A DNA stretch of 64,000 nucleotides from Clostridium magnum DSM 2767 (lineage in GTDB: Bacteria > Bacillota > Clostridia > Clostridiales > Clostridiaceae), in the NCBI RefSeq assembly GCF_001623875.1, contig NZ_LWAE01000013.1, positions 34,013 to 98,012 of the forward strand. The letters run 5' to 3'. This document shows positions 17,675 to 25,982 of the stretch, piece after piece. The notes under the pieces were generated by a model that ran no database searches, was not told the DNA's origin, and saw only the letters and a program-made list of their open reading frames with translations. The position numbers and the translations under genes were made by a program. Each line of letters starts with the position of its first letter. The first letter of the stretch is position 1.

Positions 17675-18076
17675 ATGAATATGTTTGATGTTGCCTTTGA
17701 TTGGTATGAAAATGAGCTAAAGAAGGAAAAAGCTTTGAAAGAAGAACTAAGAAAAATCCAAAAAAGGGATGAGGCAAAATATTTTGTAAAGAAGTGTCTT
17801 TATAAAATGCAATGCACCTACCTGGATAAAGACTATGAGAAGGATTGTAAAAGAGTAGCCTATCTAGAGCTTAGAGATTATATACCTCTAAGTGATATAA
17901 ATAAGGTTATCTTAGCTTCAGTAATAGAAACTGATAAGCTAAGTTACAATGCTAGACGATATGCTGAAACTCTTAGTGAAAGCTCTATTCCAGACACTCA
18001 ATATCAAGTTCTAAACTCTGAATCTTCATGGGAGGACCTGATATATAAGATCATAGGTGAGTATGAAGGTCAATAA
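17675..18076 (+). CDS. Hypothetical protein, 133 aa
   Basis: A helical protein with a strongly charged coiled-coil segment near 14-36 (LKKEKALKEELRKIQKRDEA) and an acidic tail. GGAGG is well placed before ATG 17675. It is unknown; it lies in box unit A between two other small genes and is probably co-transcribed with them. Confidence 0.5.
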   Translation: MNMFDVAFDWYENELKKEKALKEELRKIQKRDEAKYFVKKCLYKMQCTYLDKDYEKDCKRVAYLELRDYIPLSDINKVILASVIETDKLSYNARRYAETLSESSIPDTQYQVLNSESSWEDLIYKIIGEYEGQ

Positions 18077-18102
18077 GTTTTATGCAAATGGAGGAATGTA
18101 AA

Positions 18103-18501
18103 ATGGGAAAAGCAAAATTTTCACCAAGTACGATATTTACTAAAGCAATGGATATATATTTGAGAGATGAAAACATCACAATTGAGGAAATGCTTAAATC
18201 AATGCAAGGTGTGGAGCTAAGACTTAAAGCTGTAGCTTTTGCTCTAAGAACAATGTTGTCTTATCATGGCTACAGAGTTGAATCTGAAACAACGGATACA
18301 TCAATTATATTTAAGTGTGCAGGAATGCCTTGCCATGAGATTGAAGATAAACAGCTTTTAGGAACACAAGATGTTAGGTCTTTCTGTTTTAAGTTAGTAA
18401 TTCAGTGGGGTGCAATAACTACTCAACTTGACCGTATGGGACAAGTACCTGATGCTGATATTAAGGATACTGAAAAAATCCAGACTGCATTAGTAATATA
18501 G
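18103..18501 (+). CDS. Hypothetical protein, 132 aa
   Basis: The start is ATG 18103, eight bases after GGAGG at 18090-18094; in-frame ATGs at 18082 and 18088 lie before the binding site. A box variant (GTTTTATGCAAAT, 18077) lies just upstream. The product is helical with an amphipathic region LRLKAVAFALRTMLSYHGY and a short beta part (TTDTSIIFKCAG). No family is recognised. Confidence 0.5.
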   Translation: MGKAKFSPSTIFTKAMDIYLRDENITIEEMLKSMQGVELRLKAVAFALRTMLSYHGYRVESETTDTSIIFKCAGMPCHEIEDKQLLGTQDVRSFCFKLVIQWGAITTQLDRMGQVPDADIKDTEKIQTALVI

Positions 18502-18509
18502 TAAACCAA

Positions 18510-18532
18510 GGATTTGAGCAAATTTTAGGAGG
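18510..18532 (+). promoter_or_regulatory. Regulatory box plus ribosome binding site
   Basis: The exact box GGATTTGAGCAAATT (18510-18524) is followed by AGGAGG at 18527-18532. Confidence 0.65.
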
Positions 18533-18533
18533 A

Positions 18534-18794
18534 ATGAAAAGTGGAAAAGAAAACATTAATTATATATATATCTTATGCTGTGAGTTAGCAGAAAAAAACG
18601 TACCTTTTGGTAAAGGTAAAGAAATAATGACGAAAGCTTTAAATAATGATTTATCTTTCTTAGAAATAATCCTAGATGAAGCATCAGAATCTTTTACAGA
18701 GCTTCATCCAATCGTGGCAAGGATACTCCCGCTTCAAAAAGTAGGGGAGGAATTGCCACTTTTTATCTCACTTTCTAATATTGAATTCCGTTAA
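18534..18794 (+). pseudogene. 5' part of a gene cut by a tnpB element
   Basis: The reading frame has a helical N-terminus (ILCCELAEKNVPFGKGKEIM) and runs for 86 codons to the left end of the tnpB element, where it stops. A reading frame with compatible composition resumes at 20087 on the far side. The ribosome binding site is AGGAGG, very close to the ATG. The gene was one of the box unit genes and is now split; I do not recognise the family. Confidence 0.55.
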
Positions 18795-20086
18795 AAAACC
18801 GTTATACTATAATTAGTAAAAGGAGTTGGTATTATAGAAATAACTATAACTTCTAAAATACAAGTATATCCTACTAATGAGCAAATAGAAATTTTAAAAG
18901 AAACTATGTTTCAAATAAGAAAAGCCTTAAATTATATATCTAAATATATCTTTGATAATAATTGCTTAAATCAAAAGAAAATAAATGCTGATACTTATTA
19001 TTATTTAAGAGAAACATATGATTTAAAATCTCAAATGGCTCAAAGTTGCATGAAAACTGCTATTGCTAGATATAAAACCAATAAATCCAATGGCCATGAT
19101 TTTACTTTAGTGCAGTTTAAAAATTTAGAATATGACCTTGTTTGGAATAGGGATTATTCTTTAAATAAAAATATATTCTCTATAAATAGTCTGCAAGGTA
19201 GACTTAAAATACCTTATGAAGCTAAAGGTATGGAAAAGTATTTTGATGGTTCTTATAATTTTGGTACTGCTAAATTAGTATATAAATACAATAAATACTT
19301 TTTGCACATTCCAATGACTAAAGACTATCCTCAAACTACACCTTTTGAAATCAATAAAATCGTAGGTATAGACCTTGGTATAAACTTTTTAGCAACTACT
19401 TATGATAGTTATGGCAAAACCGTCTTCTATAATGGTAGACATATAAAGGCTAAAAGAGGTCACTATAAAGTCTTAAGAAAAGACCTACAAGAATGTGGTA
19501 GTAAATCGGCAAAACGCAGACTTAAATCCATTGGTTCAAGAGAAAACCGTTATGTTAATGATATTAACCATACCATTACAAAGGCACTCATTGACAAGTA
19601 TGGAGCAAATACATTATTCGTTCTTGAAGATTTAACTAACGTTAGAATAGCTACTGAAAAAGTAAATATTAATAATAGATATGTTTCTGTATCTTGGTCT
19701 TTTTATCAATTTAGGCAAATGCTTGAGTATAAGGCTAAAATGAACAACTCAATGGTTGTAGCAGTTACTCCTAAATATACAAGTCAAGTTTGCCCTAAAT
19801 GTGGTCACACTGAAAAATCCAATAGAGATAAGAAAAATCATATCTTTAAATGTAAAAATTGTAGCTATCAATCTAATGATGATAGAATTGGGGCAATAAA
19901 TCTTTGGAGAAAAGGTCTTGAATATATAGAAAATAACTCCAAAGAGCATAGTTAGTAAACTTGCTATGTTGCGGTGTTGTCAATCACCGTATCGTAACAT
20001 ACATTTGAGATGGGAGGATAATATCCGCATACCATGTGTAGTAGAGTTACAAGCCCCCACTTCAACGAAGTAAGTGGCGTGGTATT
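18795..20086 (+). mobile_element. IS200/IS605-type element with tnpB only (second)
   Basis: The element contains one tnpB and a right end with a typical hairpin (CCCACTTC...GTAAGTGG, about 20057-20076). It splits a box-unit gene. No tnpA is present. The boundaries come from the break and resumption of the host reading frame. Confidence 0.65.
18831..19955 (+). CDS. tnpB: TnpB RNA-guided nuclease (second)
   Basis: The frame extends upstream of the first ATG (18906) through typical TnpB N-terminal sequence (SKIQVYPTNEQIEILKE), so I place the start at an ATT codon, 18831, five bases after AAAGGAG; ATT starts are rare but known. About 374 residues. The RuvC motifs are VGIDLGINFLA (Asp), LFVLEDL (Glu) and DDRIGAINL (Asp), with a CPKCG...CKNC zinc ribbon before the last. 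All key residues are present. The shorter ATG start would lose the first 25 residues. Confidence 0.85.
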   Translation: MIEITITSKIQVYPTNEQIEILKETMFQIRKALNYISKYIFDNNCLNQKKINADTYYYLRETYDLKSQMAQSCMKTAIARYKTNKSNGHDFTLVQFKNLEYDLVWNRDYSLNKNIFSINSLQGRLKIPYEAKGMEKYFDGSYNFGTAKLVYKYNKYFLHIPMTKDYPQTTPFEINKIVGIDLGINFLATTYDSYGKTVFYNGRHIKAKRGHYKVLRKDLQECGSKSAKRRLKSIGSRENRYVNDINHTITKALIDKYGANTLFVLEDLTNVRIATEKVNINNRYVSVSWSFYQFRQMLEYKAKMNNSMVVAVTPKYTSQVCPKCGHTEKSNRDKKNHIFKCKNCSYQSNDDRIGAINLWRKGLEYIENNSKEHS

Positions 20087-20263
20087 GACAAGATTACTGA
20101 TAATGATAGGAAGATCATAGTAGAAAATCTGCTAAAGGAAACTTATTTAATGCTGGATTACAATGATAAAGGATATAATTCATCCTTAACATTCAGAGAA
20201 AGAGATTTGGCTAGATATAATTCTACAATAAAAAGTGTTACCATTTGGGTACTGTTAGCTTAA
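20087..20263 (+). pseudogene. 3' part of the gene cut by the tnpB element
   Basis: The frame resumes right after the element (DKITDNDRKIIVENLLKETY ...) and runs 58 codons to TAA at 20261. It is the likely continuation of the fragment at 18534. The next reading frame starts in the same phase directly after this stop, so the TAA may itself be a nonsense mutation in one longer gene. Confidence 0.45.
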
Positions 20264-20563
20264 TTGGGGGAAAGTCGTTCACTTAAAAATGAATTTGCAT
20301 CCTTCAAAAAAGACTATAAAGCTTATGCTTCTAAGCACTTAGGAGTAATAGCAAAAATGCTGGACACTTCTGATACAGCAGATCTAGAATCAGAAGTACA
20401 AAACAGGATAACTGTAGCACAGGGGCTTATCGAAAAGTACCAAGAATTATTAATTACAGATATAGACTTAAGAACTGCTTGGGAAAATGATAAGATTATT
20501 AGTATAAATACTTTTCCAATGACTGAGCAGGAGCAAGAAATGTTTCATCTTGCGGTAGTATAA
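20264..20563 (+). CDS. Hypothetical helical protein, 99 aa
   Basis: The frame begins with TTG directly after, and in phase with, the TAA of the preceding fragment. No ribosome binding site is seen. It may be read by termination-reinitiation, or be the true C-terminus of the disrupted gene. The product is helical (LKNEFASFKKDYKAYASKHL, VQNRITVAQGLIEKYQELL). Its stop codon lies inside the left inverted repeat of the next element. Confidence 0.35.
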   Translation: MGESRSLKNEFASFKKDYKAYASKHLGVIAKMLDTSDTADLESEVQNRITVAQGLIEKYQELLITDIDLRTAWENDKIISINTFPMTEQEQEMFHLAVV

Positions 20564-20655
20564 TATAAAAAGGCTGGCGAAATACTCTAACGGGTTTACT
20601 TTAGAGGTGCAAAACTTAAAACTACAGTGATTTTTACAACCATTTTTGCAATAGA

Positions 20656-20692
20656 AAAAGCATGTTAATAATTTGAAATGACATGCTTTTTT
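20656..20692 (+). terminator. Intrinsic terminator
   Basis: AAAAAGCATGT pairs with ACATGCTTTTTT around a 15-base loop. It ends transcription of box unit A. Confidence 0.75.
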
Positions 20693-20924
20693 ATATTTGA
20701 TTATTTAGTTGTTAATGAACAATATAAGAAAAAAATGCGAATTAAGTTATTCATTGACCTTAATAAACTTTCTAATTAGAGTTGTCCTATTGTCATGAGT
20801 GGCACTGCAATACACATATATATCCCAAAACTTAATCGGAAGGAATATAGAAAATAAAGAGACAAGCATCTAATTATGGGCTTGCCTTTTTTAATTTTAA
20901 ATAATATAGAAACAGAGAGATAAT

Positions 20925-21518
20925 TCACTTAAGGATATCGGGCATATAATCAGTAGAATCATTTTTAAATATTTCTACTAAATCAAATTGTAAATCAGCA
21001 AATACTACGGATTTATATGTATCCTCTTTAGAGTATTCATTTACTAGAGTATAAGCTTTAAAGTCACTAATTAGCTTATATTGCTTTACTATATCCTGCT
21101 CCTGGTCCACAATAAGATATTCTCTTACCCCTATATATGCATAATCATCTTTTTTATTACCTTCATCATTAGAAGCGGTTGCTGGGGATAGTATCTCAAC
21201 AAGTATCACTGGAACTCCATTATAAGTGTCCTTATCAAAATTATTATCACATTCTATGAATACATCAGGACTTACTATTCTTCGTCTATATTTGCTATGA
21301 ACTCTTACACCAACATTTGCTCCATGAGTGCTACATTTAGTCCCATTTGTAAACTTTGCAAACTCTGCTTCAATTTTACGTCTTATTCTCTCATGCTTGG
21401 GTGAAGCAGCCTGCATATAGATTACTTTACCGTTACAATATTCAGCTTTTGCAGAATCATCCATTGCTAAAAATTCTTCTTCTGTTATAGCCACATAATT
21501 ATTGTTTTTTAATTCCAT
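20925..21518 (-). CDS. Uma2-family (DUF820) putative restriction endonuclease
   Basis: About 197 residues. It shows the Uma2 order: an N-terminal ITEEEFLAM..., the segment YCNGKVIYMQAASPKHE, then the PD-(D/E)XK nuclease core VSPDVFIECD, VPVILVEILSPAT and the trailing YAYIGVREYLIVD. The family is abundant in cyanobacteria and some Firmicutes; it is a predicted nuclease whose role is not settled. I chose ATG 21518 because AGAGGTGA lies just upstream. A minus-strand TATAAT at 21539-21544 is a likely -10. It sits alone between inverted repeats. Confidence 0.85.
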   Translation of the reverse strand: MELKNNNYVAITEEEFLAMDDSAKAEYCNGKVIYMQAASPKHERIRRKIEAEFAKFTNGTKCSTHGANVGVRVHSKYRRRIVSPDVFIECDNNFDKDTYNGVPVILVEILSPATASNDEGNKKDDYAYIGVREYLIVDQEQDIVKQYKLISDFKAYTLVNEYSKEDTYKSVVFADLQFDLVEIFKNDSTDYMPDILK

Positions 21519-21696
21519 ATAAATCACCTCTTTATTACATTATACCATCTTTTTAATTCTTTTAAGTTGTTTTTAGCAACAAGTATTCACTATCATTATA
21601 TCCTATATAAAAACGTAATGGCAATATTTACTAATAATTGTTGACGAAACTATAACTTTTGCCATAGTTTTTACACTCATTTTTACAAGCACTTTT

Positions 21697-21728
21697 GCGG
21701 ATGTAAAAATTTATTACATCCGCTTTTT
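21697..21728 (+). terminator. Hairpin with T-run
   Basis: GCGGATGTAA pairs perfectly with TTACATCCGC, followed by TTTTT. It lies upstream of the Uma2 gene, inside the inverted-repeat unit. The rest of the gap 21519-22191 holds the right inverted repeat and no gene. Confidence 0.65.
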
Positions 21729-22191
21729 GCACTGCAAAAAACCTTGTAAAAATTATTGTAATTTATAAGTAAAACAACCTTAACCCTTTGACTTAGAACA
21801 AATAAATAGAGTGCTAAAATCACTACAATTTCGCACTCAAAAGTTATTGTATTTTTCCTGTTTGCACCACTAAAGTAAACCCTTTAGAAATACTCGCTGA
21901 CCTTTTTATATTGTTTTAAAATACAGAAAACTGGGAATCTAATGTTACATATCCATTAACTTTGATATATGCTATATTGCAAAACCCTACTATAATAAGT
22001 GTAAATGGTTTAATAGAGACTTAAAGGTAAATACTAGGTTCAAAAAATATGTTTGGAAAGATAAACTATGTGATTTTGTATAAAATTATATAGAAAGTAT
22101 TGTATAAATAATTTTATTGTTTTATAATACATATATAAGTTAAATACAAGGATAAAAAATAACAATTTATATATACAGAGGTGATACAAGA

Positions 22192-23097
22192 TTGATGGAG
22201 ATATTACAAAAAGATAAGGAGATATTACAAAAAGATAAGGAGATATTAAATAAAGAAAGAGAAAAAAACAATCTACCAGCTCCAGTAAACTTTGATAAAT
22301 CTCGAATCACACCAGAGCACATAACGAAATTACTTCCGCTACTACAATTACCCTTTGAAGAAAATGCAATAGTCAGAAGAGAAAGAGATGATTTTGTTAG
22401 TAAGGGAGTTCCTCTATCCATGCAATTAATGCGAGTATTTGAAGTCTTTGGAGCAGATCATATTAGGTTCGAACATGATGTAGTTGAAAAGGATATAGTT
22501 AAAAGAGAAGGTAAAAGTGACATGCATTATTACAAAGTATATGTCAAACTGAGCATTGGTAACTGGACAATATACAATGAAGATAACTGTAAACCTTCTT
22601 CTACATTTGTATCCTATTATGAGGTAGAAGGAATAGGGTACGGAGGACATACTTCCTTGGGAACTGCTGAAAAAAATGCAGTAGCCAATGGTAAGAAAGA
22701 ATGTCTAAAAAATATGGGAGTGCTTGCATATCTATATGTTGAGGGTGAATACAGTGGTGAAGGTAATTCTGATATAGATGATGTTGGAGTAATAACTCCA
22801 GCCCATACATATCCTGTAACCAAAATAGTGTTAAAGGATAAGCCAATAATCAATGAAAATGCAGTTATATTTTTAAAAGGTAGGGCATTAGATTCGAGTA
22901 CTAACTCTGAAATAGAAATTATTATTTATAAAGAAAACCCACAAATGAAGGAAGAACATCAGAAGATGATTGACAACTTAAAGCAGTATAAATCATTACT
23001 AGTTGCAGGGCGAGAGCTACAGGTAGAGTACATGGAAGGAAACGTAGCTAGACCTCAATATATAATTAGAAAATTAATCTTTACAAATAAAAAATAA
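22192..23097 (+). CDS. Possible Rad52-like single-strand annealing protein
   Basis: 301 residues, start TTG 22192 (or ATG 22195) after GAGGTGA. The N-terminus carries a tandem 7-residue repeat, EILQKDK, from a 21-base DNA repeat. Residues about 70-185 contain a segment with EVEGIGYGGHTSLGTAEKNA followed by KKECLKNMGVLAYLY. This resembles the glycine-rich and helical core of Rad52/Sak annealing proteins, where A-SDA-KRA-KN-G is conserved. The rest is beta-rich. The assignment rests on pattern only; the Rad52-like gene at 30959 fits far better. Confidence 0.4.
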   Translation: MMEILQKDKEILQKDKEILNKEREKNNLPAPVNFDKSRITPEHITKLLPLLQLPFEENAIVRRERDDFVSKGVPLSMQLMRVFEVFGADHIRFEHDVVEKDIVKREGKSDMHYYKVYVKLSIGNWTIYNEDNCKPSSTFVSYYEVEGIGYGGHTSLGTAEKNAVANGKKECLKNMGVLAYLYVEGEYSGEGNSDIDDVGVITPAHTYPVTKIVLKDKPIINENAVIFLKGRALDSSTNSEIEIIIYKENPQMKEEHQKMIDNLKQYKSLLVAGRELQVEYMEGNVARPQYIIRKLIFTNKK

Positions 23098-23137
23098 GAT
23101 TTAACAAATTTAAATTCAAGGAGGAAGCCTTAACAAT

Positions 23138-23989
23138 ATGAATAGATATGCAAACCAAATGAAGCCTGAGGAAATAATATTAGGACTAAATGGAAATGAT
23201 AATGCTACAGATGCAGAGATTTTAAAGGAACTAAAAAATGCTATGCATACAAATAAAACTCTAAGTGGTTACTGCATACAATGTGATGAAGATGGTTCGT
23301 TAGAGATACAGCTAGGGGAGAGAATCAAAGGTATCATAGCTAGAGAAGAAGTAACTTATAGAGTAGAAAAAGATGGTCTTGTTCATTTAGGAAAATGCCA
23401 AGGCAGAGTAGGTTTATATGTACCATTCAAAGTTAAGCATATAAAATTGGAGGAGGATGGAAGCGTTACAGCTATCCTTTCTAGAAAAGAAGCAGTAGAG
23501 GAAGTACGCCAAAGATATGTTAGAGAGTTAAAAGTTGGTGATGTAGTAGATGGAGTTGTAATAGGAATTCAAGGCTATGCAGCTTGGTTAGATATAGGTG
23601 GAGATGTAAGCGGTATACTATCTATTAGAGATATTACAAGAGTACCAATAGCGCATCCTTCTGAAATTCTTAAAGTTGGGCAGGCAGCAACAGTAGTAGT
23701 TACAGAAGTCGAGCCTAGGCCGGAGGGAGGATTAACTATTTCTTTCAGCAGAAAAGAGCTTTTACCTAAGTTTGAAGAAATAGATAAATACTTTAAACAA
23801 GGAACTACTGTATTAGGAAGAGTTAAGAAGATTTGGGATACTGGAGTTTTTATCGAGTTAAGTGAGGCATTCGAGGGTTTAGCTGATTTTGTCCCTGGAA
23901 AAACGTTCAAATATGGAGATAAAGTGAGAGTGAAAATTGAACTTATTGATAAGAAGAGGACTAAAATTAAGCTAAGAATTATCGGATAA
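23138..23989 (+). CDS. S1-domain RNA-binding protein
   Basis: 283 residues with three S1-like beta barrels. The first is degenerate (LSGYCIQCDEDGSLEIQLGE, about 47-110). The second is clear (VGDVVDGVVIGIQGYAAWLD, about 133-200) and the third has QGTTVLGRVKKIWDTGVFIE to the end. This is the architecture of ribosomal protein S1 and its short Firmicute relatives (YpfD-like). It should bind single-stranded RNA. GGAGGAAGC precedes the ATG. A plasmid copy beside many RNA-level signals is notable. It has its own terminator. Confidence 0.85.
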   Translation: MNRYANQMKPEEIILGLNGNDNATDAEILKELKNAMHTNKTLSGYCIQCDEDGSLEIQLGERIKGIIAREEVTYRVEKDGLVHLGKCQGRVGLYVPFKVKHIKLEEDGSVTAILSRKEAVEEVRQRYVRELKVGDVVDGVVIGIQGYAAWLDIGGDVSGILSIRDITRVPIAHPSEILKVGQAATVVVTEVEPRPEGGLTISFSRKELLPKFEEIDKYFKQGTTVLGRVKKIWDTGVFIELSEAFEGLADFVPGKTFKYGDKVRVKIELIDKKRTKIKLRIIG

Positions 23990-23995
23990 TAAGTC

Positions 23996-24028
23996 AAGAC
24001 CACTCTAGCGGTGGTCTTATTATTTTTA
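23996..24028 (+). terminator. Intrinsic terminator
   Basis: AAGACCAC pairs with GTGGTCTT, followed by an AT-rich T stretch, between the S1 gene and the next gene. Confidence 0.75.
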
Positions 24029-24044
24029 AATACAGGAGGATGCA

Positions 24045-24995
24045 ATGGATAGTTTATTTACTTCAGATGATAAAATTAAAGTAGTAAAAAGTCCTTTCAG
24101 TGCCTACGAAAATGAAGGTGCAAAGTATGATGGACAAAATAGAAATGTAAGATTAGAAGAAGTAATATCAAGAGTACAAAGGAATCAAATAAAGGCATAT
24201 GACTATCTGATCCTAGAAGCAGTAAGTGAATTAGAATTTGCTACTAGCAGAATGGTAACTCAATACCTGCTTCTGAGAAATGTAGAAGATATAACCCAAG
24301 AAAAAGTTCATAGAAGGTTGAAATTCCTAAAGGATTGCAAGGTTGTTGGAAGGTATCTATTCTTTAATGAAGAAACAGAAACTAACTTAAGGATATATTG
24401 TTTAGAGAAGCATGGTAAGACATTATTACTGGGCAGAAACTATCCATGTAAGTGGAAGCCAACGGACAGTATAAGAGTTGGAGATATGAAGTCGATTCTG
24501 GCTAGAAATCAGGTGTTAATGGCTTTTAGGGTAAAGGTAAAGAATTTGGCATCATATGAAATAAACCCATCAGTCAAATTAGTAAAGTCAGCGAACATCT
24601 TTAATCCTCATTTACTAATCACATTAGATGTGCAGGGTAAAAAAGAGGAAATATTCTTTGAATCAGTGAGGAGTTATCAAGGATACAGAGAGAGTGCTAT
24701 TGAAAGACTAAAAAAATATGAAGAATATTATAATTACTTCACACCTACTGCCGATAAGATGGAGCCACCTAAATTTATTATAATTGGTGAAGATGATATT
24801 CACCTATTTGAGATATTCAAATCAACTCTAAAAGCTAATATTAATTTTAAAGACATGGGTATTATTTATACTCATGACTTAAGAGTTTTAGATAATGAAA
24901 TAAATAAGAGCTTTATAAGGTTTGATATGAAATCTGAAAATGGGAAAGCTAAAGCAAAATTAACAGAGTTAAATTACGCTGCAATACAGCTTTAA
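24045..24995 (+). CDS. Replication-relaxation-like protein
   Basis: 316 residues. A winged helix lies near 45-130: YDYLILEAVSELEFATSRMV, then KVHRRLKFLKDCKVVGRY and the wing YCLEKHGKTLL. The C-terminal half is alpha/beta with ILITLDV-like strands and FFESVRSYQGYRES. This order matches the replication-relaxation family of plasmid and integrative-element proteins (PF13814 type), which act near plasmid origins. The match is by pattern only. The ribosome binding site is AGGAGG. Confidence 0.5.
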   Translation: MDSLFTSDDKIKVVKSPFSAYENEGAKYDGQNRNVRLEEVISRVQRNQIKAYDYLILEAVSELEFATSRMVTQYLLLRNVEDITQEKVHRRLKFLKDCKVVGRYLFFNEETETNLRIYCLEKHGKTLLLGRNYPCKWKPTDSIRVGDMKSILARNQVLMAFRVKVKNLASYEINPSVKLVKSANIFNPHLLITLDVQGKKEEIFFESVRSYQGYRESAIERLKKYEEYYNYFTPTADKMEPPKFIIIGEDDIHLFEIFKSTLKANINFKDMGIIYTHDLRVLDNEINKSFIRFDMKSENGKAKAKLTELNYAAIQL

Positions 24996-25179
24996 TCTAG
25001 GGAGAGGTGATGCAAGTTTATTAGCATTAACCTCTTTATTTCTTGAAATATTAACGATATGCCTTTATAATTGTATATATAATCATAGGGTGGGTAAAAG
25101 TAAATAAAATTATTAATTAAGTCAAAAACGATTATAGTAAGTAGTAATTGGAGGTTACTTTAATAAAGGGAGATAAGCT

Positions 25180-25818
25180 ATGGAGAATATAGTTGCGAAT
25201 GTGCCAAACAATGTAGTGAGTTTTTTATCTAGCAGCAGGAATTTTTCAACTGAATTATTATTTCATTCATTTAATGTTGCTCTCTTAGCTCGGAAGATAG
25301 GGGAGAGTAGTGGGTTAAGCAAGTCAGAGGTAGATGAACTATTTATGCTAGGCCTTCTACATGATATAGGAAAAAGCGATACTCCTGATGAAATATTATT
25401 TAAACCTGGGGCACTTAATTCAGAGGAAAGAGAAATAATGAAAGCTCATTCGATAGAATCAGAGAGAATTATGTTGAATATAAAAGGGCTTTATTTCGAT
25501 AGTAATAAGTCACAAGAGTATGGAAAGATACTTAGAGGACACCATGAAAAGTTTATCGGTACTGGTTATCCAGATGGTTTAAAAGGTGAAGAAATACATT
25601 ACATGTCTAAGATACTGACCATAGCGGATATATTTGAGGCTATAACCTCACCTAGAATATACAGGAGATCAATTATTTTAGATCCTATAAAGCTGATGGA
25701 TGAAGAAGCTGGAGTATCTATTGACCCATATTTATATGAAAATTACGCTAAAGATGTACTGCTTGATTATAAAAACGAAAGATATACTCAAAATATCCTA
25801 AGAGGTCATATTATCTAA
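25180..25818 (+). CDS. HD-GYP-type phosphohydrolase
   Basis: 212 residues. It has the HD motif LLHDIGKSDTP near 64-74, then HHEKFIGTGYPDGL near 125-138, the signature of HD-GYP phosphodiesterases, and YMSKILTIADIFEAITS. HD-GYP enzymes hydrolyse cyclic di-GMP or related dinucleotides. No sensor domain is attached. The metal-binding residues appear complete. GGAG lies upstream within an AT-rich 180-base gap that also has a promoter-like region. Confidence 0.8.
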   Translation: MENIVANVPNNVVSFLSSSRNFSTELLFHSFNVALLARKIGESSGLSKSEVDELFMLGLLHDIGKSDTPDEILFKPGALNSEEREIMKAHSIESERIMLNIKGLYFDSNKSQEYGKILRGHHEKFIGTGYPDGLKGEEIHYMSKILTIADIFEAITSPRIYRRSIILDPIKLMDEEAGVSIDPYLYENYAKDVLLDYKNERYTQNILRGHII

Positions 25819-25881
25819 TGTAAAAACTTTTGAAACGATTGTATATATCATTATATAGTTTGACAAAACTAAACAAATACA

Positions 25882-25908
25882 ATACAATTGTATATATATA
25901 GGTATAAT
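25882..25908 (+). promoter_or_regulatory. Operator-like palindrome and promoter of the double-HTH gene
   Basis: The perfect palindrome ATACAATTGTAT lies at 25882-25893 and overlaps the spacer upstream of TATAAT at 25903-25908. Related half-sites (TTGTATATAT) lie further upstream near 25838 and 25065. It may be the autoregulatory site of the following regulator. Confidence 0.5.
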
Positions 25909-25982
25909 ACACCAATAGTATTTTTTTATTTAAGTGATAAATTAGATATAGAATATATGATTATGATTAGGAGGGTTTAATT

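Larger units (their letters stand above)
20562..21912. mobile_element. Uma2 gene bounded by about 52-bp inverted repeats
   Basis: The left arm (20562-20613) and right arm (21861-21912) are inverted copies. They share AATATAAAAAGG at the outer ends and GGGTTTACTTTAG-GGTGCAAA inside, with a few mismatches. The 1.35-kb interior holds one Uma2-family gene and several hairpins. There is no transposase, so it would be a non-autonomous unit or a passenger cassette. No target duplication is certain. Confidence 0.5.
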
